A stretch of 11,163 nucleotides of DNA from JBCBWG01 sp964579305 (lineage in GTDB: Bacteria > Pseudomonadota > Alphaproteobacteria > Rhizobiales > Hyphomicrobiaceae). The stretch's first letter is position 1. Every line of letters starts with the position of its first letter. Below, in pieces: positions 1-6,885 of this stretch. A model generated the notes under the pieces. That model had not been told where the DNA came from, ran no database searches, and saw only the letters and a program-made list of their open reading frames with translations. A program made the position numbers and the translations under genes. Location: positions 1-11,163 of the forward strand of contig CAZOGY010000118.1 of the NCBI GenBank assembly GCA_964579305.1, given 5' to 3'.

Positions 1-486
1 CTGCAGCAGTTTCAGGATGATGTTTTCGACGTCTTCACCCACGTAACCAGCTTCGGTCAGCGTGGTCGCATCGGCCATTGTGAACGGCACATCGAGGATC
101 CGCGCAAGCGTTTGGGCAAGCAAAGTCTTGCCGCAGCCGGTCGGGCCGATCAGCAGGATATTGGATTTTTGAAGCTCGACGTCGTTGTTCTTGGCCGCAT
201 GGTTCAGGCGCTTGTAGTGGTTATGGACCGCAACCGAGAGCACCCGTTTGGCGTGGTCTTGCCCAATCACATAGCTGTCGAGCACCGATTTGATTTCCGA
301 AGGCGCCGGCACCCCGTCACGCGACTTAACAAGCGTGCTCTTGTTCTCCTCACGGATGATGTCCATGCACAGCTCGACGCATTCATCGCAAATAAAGACC
401 GTCGGGCCCGCGATCAGCTTGCGGACTTCGTGCTGGCTCTTTCCACAAAAAGAGCAGTACAGGGTGTTTTTTTCCTGGCTTGCCAT
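1..486 (-). CDS. clpX: ATP-dependent protease ATP-binding subunit ClpX (N-terminal part, cut by window edge)
   Basis: AAA+ unfoldase that recognises tagged or damaged proteins in the cytoplasm and threads them into ClpP. The 162 codons visible start at ATG 484-486 and run in frame to base 1. The zinc-binding N-domain is present, with Cys11, Cys14, Cys33 and Cys36 in CxxC-N18-CxxC arrangement. The Walker A motif GPTGCGKT is at residues 114-121, and the GYVG pore loop is at 147-150 within TLTEAGYVGEDVEN. A possible ribosome binding site, AAGGTG, lies 10 nt before the ATG. It follows clpP on the same strand, but after 488 bp, so it may have its own promoter. The rest of the AAA+ domain, the Walker B motif and the C-terminal domain are outside the window. 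The family assignment is certain. Confidence 0.98.
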   Translation of the reverse strand, partial: MASQEKNTLYCSFCGKSQHEVRKLIAGPTVFICDECVELCMDIIREENKSTLVKSRDGVPAPSEIKSVLDSYVIGQDHAKRVLSVAVHNHYKRLNHAAKNNDVELQKSNILLIGPTGCGKTLLAQTLARILDVPFTMADATTLTEAGYVGEDVENIILKLLQ

Positions 487-974
487 ACGGTGTTGTCACC
501 TTCGCCTGTGCTTCGGTCCAACCACCGCTTGCGCGGCGGTCTGCCCGTTTTCGCCGGCCGCTGTCGTGGACCAGACGTTTCATCCGTCACGTGCCATCCG
601 AGCCATGGCCCCGACGACATTGGCGCAAACCACCACAGTCAACCGTCCCACGGTCGAACTGGCTCGCGCTTTGCTCTCTTATCTTTCAAGTTCAGCATGG
701 TCGTCGTGACCGGATCAAGAAACTATTAAGCCGTGACCCCGACACAAGACGATCCACAGCGGATCGTGAGCTGTTGTGATGGCTGAGCAAGCCTGATGCC
801 AGCCGAGCCGGGACCACGCCAAAAGTCGGCTTGCCGGTCTCGGCCATCGGCCAGCATCGGTCTCAAACATCCAGCGTCTGCTTGCTTCGTACCCAACCTG
901 TGAGAGCATCTTTGTCCGGACACGTGACCACAACGGTGGCCACGTGTGGTCGCACGATGTTCTCGCAAGCCAGC
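487..974. other. Long clpP-clpX intergenic region, no supported gene
   Basis: This is 488 bp between the clpP stop and the clpX start. Open frames here (for example minus 715-978) are rich in Trp, Arg and Ser and resemble no protein I know, so I call none. It holds a hairpin just after clpP (926-951) and a 6-bp inverted repeat CGATCC/GGATCG (750-766). The minus strand has CTTGAAA at 690-684, which resembles a sigma-32 -35 element, but no matching -10 (CCCCAT or CCATAT type) sits at the right distance. A clpX promoter is expected somewhere here, but I could not pin one down. Confidence 0.5.
926..951 (-). terminator. Hairpin 23 nt after clpP stop, possible transcript 3' end
   Basis: GACCACA (926-932) and TGTGGTC (945-951) form a 7-bp stem around a 12-nt loop that itself contains the self-complementary GTGGCCAC (936-943). 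It starts 23 nt past the clpP stop. On the minus strand no U-run follows, so it does not meet the definition of an intrinsic terminator. It could be an mRNA-stabilising 3' structure or a Rho-assisted end. Confidence 0.3.
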
Positions 975-1619
975 TCAAGCGCCGCTCACGGCCTCTTCTG
1001 TTTCGATATCTTCGCGCTTGCTCAACACCCGGTCAATCAAGCCGAATTCGCGGGCTTCATCAGCCGTAAGGAAATAATCCCGATCGAGCGTCCGGTCGAT
1101 TGTCTCATAGTCCTTGCCGGTGTGCTTGACGTAGATGTCGTTCAGCCGGCGTTTCATTTTGATGATGTCTTCGGCGTGGCGTTCGATGTCTGAGGCCTGG
1201 CCTTGGAAGCCGCCCGATGGCTGGTGCAACATGATCCGCGCGTTATGCAGCGCAAACCGCATCCCTTCGGCGCCAGCCGCCAGCAGAAGCGAGCCCATCG
1301 ACGCTGCCTGCCCGATGCATAACGTCGCAACAGGCGGCTTGATGAATTGCATCGTGTCGTAGATCGCCATGCCGCTTGTCACCACGCCGCCTGGCGAATT
1401 GATGTACATCGCGATCTCTTTCTTCGGATTGTCCGATTCCAGATACAGCAATTGCATGCAGATCGAGGACGCCATGGTGTCCTCAATCGGCCCGGTGACG
1501 AACACGATGCGTTCCTTCAGCAAGCGCGAGGGCAGATCATAACCGCGCTCGCCGCGGTTGGTCTGCTCAATGATCATTGGCCAGAAGCTGCCCGTGAGCG
1601 AGTTTACCGGATCGGTCAT
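975..1619 (-). CDS. clpP: ATP-dependent Clp protease proteolytic subunit ClpP
   Basis: Serine peptidase (family S14) that forms the 14-subunit degradation chamber used by ClpX and ClpA in the cytoplasm. The protein has 214 aa, close to the usual length. The catalytic triad is visible: Ser107 in GQAASMGS, His132 in MLHQPSGG and Asp181 in DRDYFL. All three are offset by the same four residues from E. coli Ser111/His136/Asp185. The substrate-binding INSPGG segment is at residues 74-79. I chose ATG 1617-1619 because the sequence before PMIIEQTNRGERGYD has the length of the usual short leader; GGGGA lies about 10 nt upstream. It sits 153 bp after tig and 488 bp before clpX. The C-terminal tail (KREDIETEEAVSGA) is acidic and family-variable. 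Confidence 0.98.
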   Translation of the reverse strand: MTDPVNSLTGSFWPMIIEQTNRGERGYDLPSRLLKERIVFVTGPIEDTMASSICMQLLYLESDNPKKEIAMYINSPGGVVTSGMAIYDTMQFIKPPVATLCIGQAASMGSLLLAAGAEGMRFALHNARIMLHQPSGGFQGQASDIERHAEDIIKMKRRLNDIYVKHTGKDYETIDRTLDRDYFLTADEAREFGLIDRVLSKREDIETEEAVSGA

Positions 1620-1772
1620 TCGGAAGGTTCCCCATCTTCAGGTCGGCTGGACCGCGCGGACCGCCGGCACAGCATCGGCTCGCCGACGGTTGCCGTGCGA
1701 GCCGTTGGCCCCGTTGCCGAGGCCTTATCGGATACTTGCGATATGCGCTGACCCGCTCCGGCCGACAAGCCC

Positions 1773-3146
1773 TCAGGCCGCGTCGTCACCAGCCAATGGC
1801 TCTTCATCAGGCAGCGGAGCGGTTAATTCATCGACCGACACCGTCTTCTCGCTCGGTTTGGCAAGCGTAATGATGTAGTCGACCACCTTTTCTTCAAAGA
1901 TCGGTGCGCGCAATTCGGCAACGGCCCCGGGCGTTTTTTCAAAGTATTCGTAGACAAGCTTTTCTTGTCCCGGGAAGCGGCGCGCCTGTTCAACCATCGC
2001 GCGGCGCAACTCATCCTGGCCCACTTTGATTTCTGCGCGTTCCCCAATCTCGCCGATCACAAGGCCAAGCCGCACGCGACGTTCCGCAAGTTTGCGGTAC
2101 TCAGCGCGCGCCTCGTCTTCCGATTTGCCTTCGTCTTCAAGCGTCTTGCCCGCGCGCTCAAGTTCCTGCTGCATTTGCTTCCAAATGCCTTCGAACTCAT
2201 TGTCGATCAGCGACGGTGGAAGCTCGAACGCGTGCATTTCTTCAAGCTTATCAAGCAGCTGGCGCTTCATCTTGGCGCGCGAAAGCTGCTCATACTCCTG
2301 CGCGATGCGCTGTTGAAGCGCCTCACGCAATTTCGAGAGGTCTTCCGCGCCAAGCGATTGCGCGAACTCATCGTTGATTTCGACGGCTTGCGGCTGGGCA
2401 ACATCCTTGACCGTCACATCAAACGCCGCGGCTTTGCCCTGCAGGGTATCGACCGGGTAATCGTCAGGAAACGTCACGTTCACGACGCGCGTTTCGCCGG
2501 CCTTGGCGCCAACGAGCCCATCCTCAAATCCGGGAATAAATCCGCCATCGCCGATCACGATCGCTGCATCTTCGGCCGTACCGCCCTCAAAGGCTTCGCC
2601 TTCGATTTTGCCGATAAAGTCGATCGTGACTTTGTCGCCGGTTTCCGCTGCGCGGTCTGCAGCGGTCTCATAGCTCTTGTTCTGCTGCGCGATCGATTGA
2701 ACCGCTTCGTCGACCTTCTCTTCGGGAACGTCAGCGACGAGCTTTTCCAGCGGGATGGTCGCCAGATCAACGATCTCGAACTTTGGCAGAACTTCGTAGG
2801 CCATCGAGAACGCGAGGTCGGCGTGACCGCTCATCACCGCTTCGATTTCTTTCTCGTCCTCGGTGAACTCGATTTGCGGCTGCATGGCCGGGCGCTCATC
2901 GCGATCCGTAAGCGCTTGCCGGCTTGTCTCCTCGACCGCCTCTTGCAGGACCTCGGCCATGATCGAGCGTCCAAAGACTTTGCGCAGATGCGCCGGCGGC
3001 ACCTTGCCCTTCCGGAAACCCTTCAGCTGCACGCGGTCTTTCATGTCTTCAATGCGCTTGTCACACCGCGCACTCAGGTCGGCGGCTGGCAACACCACCT
3101 TAAGCTCGCGTTTCAACCCCTCCGCGTGCGTTTCCGTAACTTCCAT
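1773..3146 (-). CDS. tig: Trigger factor, ribosome-associated chaperone and prolyl isomerase
   Basis: Ribosome-bound chaperone that meets nascent chains at the exit tunnel and has FKBP-type peptidyl-prolyl isomerase activity. The protein has 457 aa, in the normal family range. The N-terminal ribosome-binding domain carries the signature GFRKGKVP at residues 43-50. An FKBP-like domain spans about 167-250 (from AETGDKVTIDFIGK to AAFDVTVKDV). The helical C-terminal chaperone arms follow, rich in Glu, Arg and Lys and ending in an acidic tail. The start at ATG 3144-3146 fits the conserved family beginning (MEVTETHAEGLKRELKV). The purine run GGGGA is only about 2 nt before it, so the Shine-Dalgarno spacing is short. 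It lies 77 bp downstream of tRNA-Leu with no strong terminator between, so read-through is possible. Confidence 0.98.
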   Translation of the reverse strand: MEVTETHAEGLKRELKVVLPAADLSARCDKRIEDMKDRVQLKGFRKGKVPPAHLRKVFGRSIMAEVLQEAVEETSRQALTDRDERPAMQPQIEFTEDEKEIEAVMSGHADLAFSMAYEVLPKFEIVDLATIPLEKLVADVPEEKVDEAVQSIAQQNKSYETAADRAAETGDKVTIDFIGKIEGEAFEGGTAEDAAIVIGDGGFIPGFEDGLVGAKAGETRVVNVTFPDDYPVDTLQGKAAAFDVTVKDVAQPQAVEINDEFAQSLGAEDLSKLREALQQRIAQEYEQLSRAKMKRQLLDKLEEMHAFELPPSLIDNEFEGIWKQMQQELERAGKTLEDEGKSEDEARAEYRKLAERRVRLGLVIGEIGERAEIKVGQDELRRAMVEQARRFPGQEKLVYEYFEKTPGAVAELRAPIFEEKVVDYIITLAKPSEKTVSVDELTAPLPDEEPLAGDDAA

Positions 3147-3223
3147 ATCCCCAATCCGGTATCAGTGCCGCGTGGCAGCGGCGTCGGCGGCCGGTCGGCC
3201 GGCTGTTTTCATGGCGGTCAGTT

Positions 3224-3308
<85 letters not shown>

Positions 3309-3310
3309 TA

Positions 3311-3340
3311 AAGCGGAGGCCGCACTGCCGCGGCCCGCTT
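3311..3340 (-). repeat. Strong hairpin in the tRNA-Leu 5' leader
   Basis: AAGCG pairs with CGCTT, and GGCCGC (3318-3323) pairs with GCGGCC (3330-3335), around a 6-nt loop. This makes an 11-bp stem with a 2-nt bulge. On the minus strand it ends 2 nt before the first base of the tRNA, next to the RNase P cut site. Its 5' arm contains AGCGGGC, the same 7 bases as the A plus GCGGGC at the tRNA 5' end. The pairing is visible; any role in processing is inference. Confidence 0.5.
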
Positions 3341-3420
3341 GTCACTTGAAAGGCAGAGATGCGCGCACGATCCATCGGCCCATGACAGGCCGCGATCGCC
3401 AAGACGCGCGTTGGACGCGG

Positions 3421-3450
3421 TGTATAGCCGCCGGGTGGTCAGGGAATCAA
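3421..3450 (-). promoter_or_regulatory. Probable sigma-70 promoter for tRNA-Leu (and perhaps tig)
   Basis: On the minus strand TTGATT (3450-3445) and TATACA (3426-3421) are separated by 18 bp. These match the -35 and -10 consensus in 4 of 6 and 5 of 6 positions. Transcription would start near 3414 and give a leader of about 105 nt before the tRNA. A GANTC methylation site (GAATC, 3444-3448) overlaps the -35 element. The distance is longer than usual for a tRNA promoter. Confidence 0.45.
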
Positions 3451-3528
3451 ACAAATCTTGCTCAGGTGAGGCATCACGACGGTTTTGCCATATCCAGTCC
3501 GGCCAGCGCGACCTGCGCTCAAACGCAA

Positions 3529-3556
3529 GCGACGCCGACTTCGCAGCCGGCGTCGC
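3529..3556 (-). terminator. Probable intrinsic terminator of the outer membrane protein gene
   Basis: GCGACGCCG (3529-3537) and CGGCGTCGC (3548-3556) form a perfect 9-bp GC-rich stem with a 10-nt loop, 47 nt past the stop codon of the outer-membrane gene. On the minus strand it is followed by TTGCGTTTG, a broken U-tract. The stem is strong and the tail weak. Confidence 0.55.
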
Positions 3557-3603
3557 GTCCATTGAGGTCCCGGTACCGCACGACGCTGCGGCGTGTCGTT
3601 TGC

Positions 3604-4482
3604 TTATTTCATCGGGACAGGTGCGTGGCCGCGGCGGCCAAAGTGGTAGCGCAGACCAATCTTGATCTCGTGGCTTTGGATGTCGTCGAATTTGACTGCT
3701 GGATTCACAAAGCCGGCGCTATCGACGCGGTCGCTCTCGATTTCGCCCAGATCCATATAGCGGTAGCCGACGTCCAGCACGGCATTCGACGTGAGCTGAT
3801 AAGCTGCACCCGCCATCACCGACCAGGCAAACGAAAGATCGTTGTTGCCGCGGATCCGGTTGGTCAAGAAAGGGTTCTCGGTGAAGTAGACTTCATCGAG
3901 TTCGTGATAGGCAACGCCCAGGCCGAACCCGACGTAGGGCACGAACCGGCCGAACTTGCCAAAGTCGTAGTAGAAGTTGGCCATCAGGGTCGTCGACCGC
4001 AGATCCGTGTGCATTGGGTCTTCGACGTCTTCAGGAACACCGTTTTCGGTGACGACGAATTCCTGCGGAATGCCCTTGAAGTCCTGCGTGCCACGGAAGC
4101 CAAGCGTCACGTCAGCGCGAAAGCCGCGTGAACCCGAGCCGCAACCGATGCCGACTTCGCCAAACCACGTGTCGTCGAAATCGGCGTTGTTGACGTCGTC
4201 GCCGACGTAGGTGAACGTTTCCGCGATCAACGCGCCGGTGCCGTCAAAGGTGCGGTCGATCGTGTTGACCGGCCACTTCACATCCGGCGACGTGTAGAAG
4301 GCGTAGCCGACATCGCCGCGGACATAGCAAGGCCCCGCGGCCGGGCGTGGCGGCGCGTAGCCATAGTCCTTGACGCTGCCACGGTCACGATTCAACAGAC
4401 CGCCGGCTTGGGCCGGTGCTGCGAACGTGAGCGTGGTTGCGAGAGCGGCCGTGACGAGGCCTGCCCGCAAAATCATGTTCAT
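3604..4482 (-). CDS. Outer membrane beta-barrel protein, exported
   Basis: Predicted outer-membrane protein of the small alphaproteobacterial beta-barrel type (Omp25/Omp31-like superfamily); no specific function can be assigned. I take ATG 4480-4482 as start: GAGGAT lies 8 nt upstream and the protein then begins directly with a signal peptide (MNMILRAGLVTAALATTLTF, cleavage expected after AQA at residue 26). An ATG 33 nt further upstream would add an Arg-rich stretch before the signal. The 292-aa protein shows alternating aromatic strands, for example CYVRGDVGYAFY, ANFYYDFGKFGRFVPYVGFG, VLDVGYRYMDLG and KIGLRYHFG. It ends with a short basic tail (RRGHAPVPMK) after the last strand instead of a terminal Phe. 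It is divergent from cysK, and a CtrA box lies 111 bp upstream of its start. Confidence 0.85.
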   Translation of the reverse strand: MNMILRAGLVTAALATTLTFAAPAQAGGLLNRDRGSVKDYGYAPPRPAAGPCYVRGDVGYAFYTSPDVKWPVNTIDRTFDGTGALIAETFTYVGDDVNNADFDDTWFGEVGIGCGSGSRGFRADVTLGFRGTQDFKGIPQEFVVTENGVPEDVEDPMHTDLRSTTLMANFYYDFGKFGRFVPYVGFGLGVAYHELDEVYFTENPFLTNRIRGNNDLSFAWSVMAGAAYQLTSNAVLDVGYRYMDLGEIESDRVDSAGFVNPAVKFDDIQSHEIKIGLRYHFGRRGHAPVPMK

Positions 4483-4536
4483 GATAGTCGATCCTCGGTG
4501 GGCACGACGTCGCACGGGACGCCTGCGGACGATACG

Positions 4537-4568
4537 GACGCGGGACTGACGAAAGCTGACGCGGGACT
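4537..4568. repeat. 11-bp direct repeat upstream of the outer membrane protein gene
   Basis: GACGCGGGACT occurs at 4537-4547 and again at 4558-4568. The copies start 21 bp apart, which is two turns of the DNA helix, so both would face the same side. They lie between the CtrA box and the start of the outer-membrane gene, where a regulator could bind. The second copy includes part of a GANTC site. A binding role is inference. Confidence 0.45.
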
Positions 4569-4592
4569 CACCCTGCAGGATCGCTCTGCGCG

Positions 4593-4608
4593 GTTAATTG
4601 CCGGTTAA
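4593..4608 (-). promoter_or_regulatory. CtrA box, full match to TTAA-N7-TTAAC
   Basis: On the minus strand the sequence reads TTAA, CCGGCAA, TTAAC, an exact match to the full CtrA recognition site TTAA-N7-TTAAC. It lies in an intergenic region and is oriented toward the outer-membrane protein gene, 111 bp from that start codon and 218 bp from cysK. CtrA is the essential cell-cycle and envelope/motility response regulator of Alphaproteobacteria. Whether it activates or represses here cannot be told, because no clear -10 element is seen beside it. Confidence 0.65.
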
Positions 4609-4684
4609 GTGGCGCCCCATCTTGGGCCCGCGTGGCGCACGCCCGCCGCATCGGCTGCACCCGACCGCATGTGCCGTCGACGTC

Positions 4685-4699
4685 TGGAACGCCGTTCCA
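4685..4699. repeat. Perfect inverted repeat upstream of cysK
   Basis: TGGAAC-GCC-GTTCCA is a perfect 6-bp inverted repeat around 3 bp, 127 bp before the cysK start. It could be an operator for a dimeric regulator. Both half-sites resemble the GGAAC of EcfG promoters, but no CGTT follows at 16-17 bp on either strand, so it is not such a promoter. Confidence 0.4.
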
Positions 4700-4825
4700 C
4701 GTATCGCGCGGTTGTGAGGACGCGATTGTGCCCGCCTCAGTGAGTTGTCATGCAGCGTTCCTTGCCGCCCACCGCGCACGGGCTTACGGTCCGCTTTCAG
4801 AAAACACCGGGGAGGACTGAGAGCC

Positions 4826-5869
4826 GTGTACACCGCAGAGAGCGTCGCGCATGCCGTGGGGAAAACCCCGCTGATCAAATTGCGCAGGGCGTCTGAAGAG
4901 ACCGGCGCAACGATCCTCGGCAAGGCCGAGTTCATGAACCCAGGCCAGTCGGTGAAAGACCGCGCGGCGCTTTCCATCATCCGGGATGCGGAACGCAATG
5001 GCGCGCTGCGACCGGGCGGCACCATCGTTGAGGGGACAGCAGGCAACACCGGTATCGGCTTGACCGTGATCGGCGCCGCACTCGGCTATCGCACCGTGAT
5101 CGTGATCCCCGAAACCCAATCTGAGGAAAAAAAGCAGACGCTTCGCCTCCTCGGCGCCCAGGTGGTGGAGGTGCCGGCAGTGCCCTACCGCAACCCGAAC
5201 AACTACGTGAAGTATTCGGCGCGCTTGGCCGAAGCGTTGGCGGCGTCTGAGCCCAATGGCGCGATCTGGGCCATCCAGTTCGAGAACACCGCCAACCGCA
5301 TGGCCCACGTTGAGACCACGGCGGCTGAAATCTGGGTGCAGACCGACGGCAAGGTCGATGGCTTTTGCTGCGCGGTTGGCTCCGGCGGCACGCTTGCCGG
5401 TGTCAACTTCGGGCTCAAGGCCATGAACCCCGACATCAAAATCGCGATTGCCGATCCGCCCGGTGCAGCGCTTTACAGCTACTACACCACCGGCGAACTC
5501 AAGTCTGAGGGATCCTCGATTACGGAAGGCATCGGCCAGGGCCGCATCACCGCAAACCTCGAAGGGGTCGCCGTTGATGCTGCCTATCAAATCGCCGATG
5601 CCGAAGCCGTCGACATTGTCTTCAAGGCGCTTGCAGAAGAAGGCCTGTGCCTGGGCGCCTCTTCGGGCGTAAATATCGCTGGCGCAACACGGCTCGCCCG
5701 CGAACTCGGGCCGGGCGCGACGGTGGTCACGATCCTGTGCGACTACGGCACGCGCTATCAGTCGCGGCTCTACAACCCCGATTTCCTGCGAACCAAAGGC
5801 CTCCCGGTGCCGGATTGGCTTGAAGCAGATCGCGACTTGCCGCAGGTCTACACTCCGGAAGATGCGTAG
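4826..5869 (+). CDS. cysK: Cysteine synthase (O-acetylserine sulfhydrylase, PLP-dependent)
   Basis: Makes cysteine and acetate from O-acetylserine and sulfide in the cytoplasm (fold type II PLP enzyme). I choose the GTG at 4826: GGGGAGGA lies 9 nt upstream, and the family N-terminus (ESVAHAVGKTPLIKL) begins there. The ATG at 4745 would add 27 residues of no family character. The 347-aa protein has the PLP lysine Lys44 in NPGQSVKDR. The substrate loop is GTAGNTG, with Ala where many CysK proteins have Ser (TSGNTG). Also present are the FENTANRMAH segment, the phosphate-binding loop GSGGT and the ASSGVNIAGA motif. The C-terminus (CDYGTRYQSRLYNPDFL) is typical of CysK-like enzymes. sseA follows after 97 bp, giving a sulfur-metabolism pair. 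A cystathionine beta-synthase-like role is less likely, since there is no extra regulatory domain. Confidence 0.93.
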   Translation: MYTAESVAHAVGKTPLIKLRRASEETGATILGKAEFMNPGQSVKDRAALSIIRDAERNGALRPGGTIVEGTAGNTGIGLTVIGAALGYRTVIVIPETQSEEKKQTLRLLGAQVVEVPAVPYRNPNNYVKYSARLAEALAASEPNGAIWAIQFENTANRMAHVETTAAEIWVQTDGKVDGFCCAVGSGGTLAGVNFGLKAMNPDIKIAIADPPGAALYSYYTTGELKSEGSSITEGIGQGRITANLEGVAVDAAYQIADAEAVDIVFKALAEEGLCLGASSGVNIAGATRLARELGPGATVVTILCDYGTRYQSRLYNPDFLRTKGLPVPDWLEADRDLPQVYTPEDA

Positions 5870-5966
5870 GCCGGCGCGCCCCTGCCGCGTGCTCCTGTAC
5901 GCTCACGCACGAAGCCACAAAAGACGACTTGCGCCCGCGCACGGGCATCGAGGATGAGGACAGACC

Positions 5967-6827
5967 ATGCCAAGCTTGCGCGGCCGCTATATCGTCGAGA
6001 CGGACTGGCTCTCAGAACACCTGACGGCGCCGGATCTTGTCGTGGTCGACGGGTCATTGCACTTGCCGACCACAGGCCGCGATGCCCGCGCGGAGTTTGC
6101 CGCCGAGCACATCCCAGGCGCGCAGTTCTTCGACATCGACGATATTGCCGATGAAACGAACCCGCTGCCGCACATGCTGCCCTCAACGGTGAAGTTCGCC
6201 TCCAAAGTCAAAAAGCTTGGCATAGGCGACGGCACGCGGGTCGTTGTCTACGATACGCCTGGGCTGTATTCGGCCGGCCGCGTGTGGTGGATGTTCCGGA
6301 TCATGGGCCACGAGGACGTTGCCGTTCTGAACGGCGGGCTCAAGAAATGGAAGGCGGAGGGACGCCCCGTCACCGATGAGCCGCCGCCCCGGCGCATGGA
6401 AAAGCACTTTACGCCGCGGTTTAACGCGTCGTTGGTGCGCGACCTGGACGACATGAAACGGATTGTTGCCAACGGCCAGGAACAGATTGCCGACGCCCGC
6501 AGTCCCGGCCGCTTCCGCGGTGAAGAGCAGGAACCGCGGCCTGGCGCGCGCAGCGGACACATGCCAGGTGCGTTCAGCGTACACTACGCCTCGCTGCTGA
6601 ACGAGGACGGCACCTTGCGATCGGAAGCCGAATTGCGCGCAGTTTTCGATGCCGCTGGCGTTGATCTGGGTAAGCCGATCGTGACCTCGTGCGGATCCGG
6701 CGTGACGGCCGGCGTCCTTGCGCTTGCCCTTGCCGTGATGGGCCACCCCAACGCTGCGATTTACGACGGCTCCTGGACCGAGTGGGGACCTGAGACAAGT
6801 GGCGGCCCGGTCGTGACCGGCGCCTGA
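5967..6827 (+). CDS. sseA: 3-mercaptopyruvate sulfurtransferase (two-domain rhodanese)
   Basis: Transfers sulfur from 3-mercaptopyruvate, a cysteine breakdown product, to a thiol or cyanide acceptor through a persulfide on cysteine. The 286-aa protein has two rhodanese domains, about residues 5-135 (inactive copy) and 155-280 (active). The active site is Cys242 in CGSGVTA, and this CG[S/T]GVTA loop points to mercaptopyruvate over thiosulfate as donor. The rhodanese hallmarks VVVDGS, GAQFFDID, DARSPGRFRG, GHMPGAFSVHY and YDGSWTEWG are all present. GAGGA 6 nt before ATG 5967 sets the start. It lies 97 bp after cysK with no terminator seen between them, which fits a shared operon for cysteine and sulfane-sulfur metabolism. 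Confidence 0.94.
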   Translation: MPSLRGRYIVETDWLSEHLTAPDLVVVDGSLHLPTTGRDARAEFAAEHIPGAQFFDIDDIADETNPLPHMLPSTVKFASKVKKLGIGDGTRVVVYDTPGLYSAGRVWWMFRIMGHEDVAVLNGGLKKWKAEGRPVTDEPPPRRMEKHFTPRFNASLVRDLDDMKRIVANGQEQIADARSPGRFRGEEQEPRPGARSGHMPGAFSVHYASLLNEDGTLRSEAELRAVFDAAGVDLGKPIVTSCGSGVTAGVLALALAVMGHPNAAIYDGSWTEWGPETSGGPVVTGA

Positions 6828-6885
6828 TCGGGAGCGAGATTTGATAACGCCTGCGTGATCTGCCGCCGCCGGGGAGGCTCAATTT

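Larger units (their letters stand above)
4483..4825. other. Divergent intergenic region between outer membrane protein and cysK
   Basis: This 343-bp region lies between two divergent genes and must carry both promoters. It contains, in order, an 11-bp direct repeat (4537-4568), a CtrA box (4593-4608) and a perfect inverted repeat (4685-4699), each listed separately. A GANTC site (GACTC, 4565-4569) lies between the CtrA box and the outer-membrane gene. I saw no convincing sigma-70 promoter for either gene. The long minus-strand frame crossing it (4594-5049) runs antisense into cysK and has no protein character. Confidence 0.5.

Noticed and set aside
684..690. CTTGAAA on the minus strand as a sigma-32 promoter for clpX
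   Set aside because: A heat-shock promoter for clpX would make sense, but no CCCCAT or CCATAT-like -10 lies 13-18 bp downstream.
3167..3203. Two GC hairpins between tRNA-Leu and tig as a terminator
   Set aside because: GCCGC/GCGGC and GCCGG/CCGGC stems of 5 bp are present, but neither is followed by U residues, so termination before tig is not supported.
4594..5049. Minus-strand frame upstream of and inside cysK
   Set aside because: It overlaps the CtrA box and the cysK N-terminus, has no ribosome binding site, and its composition (Arg, Ser, Pro rich) is that of a shadow frame.
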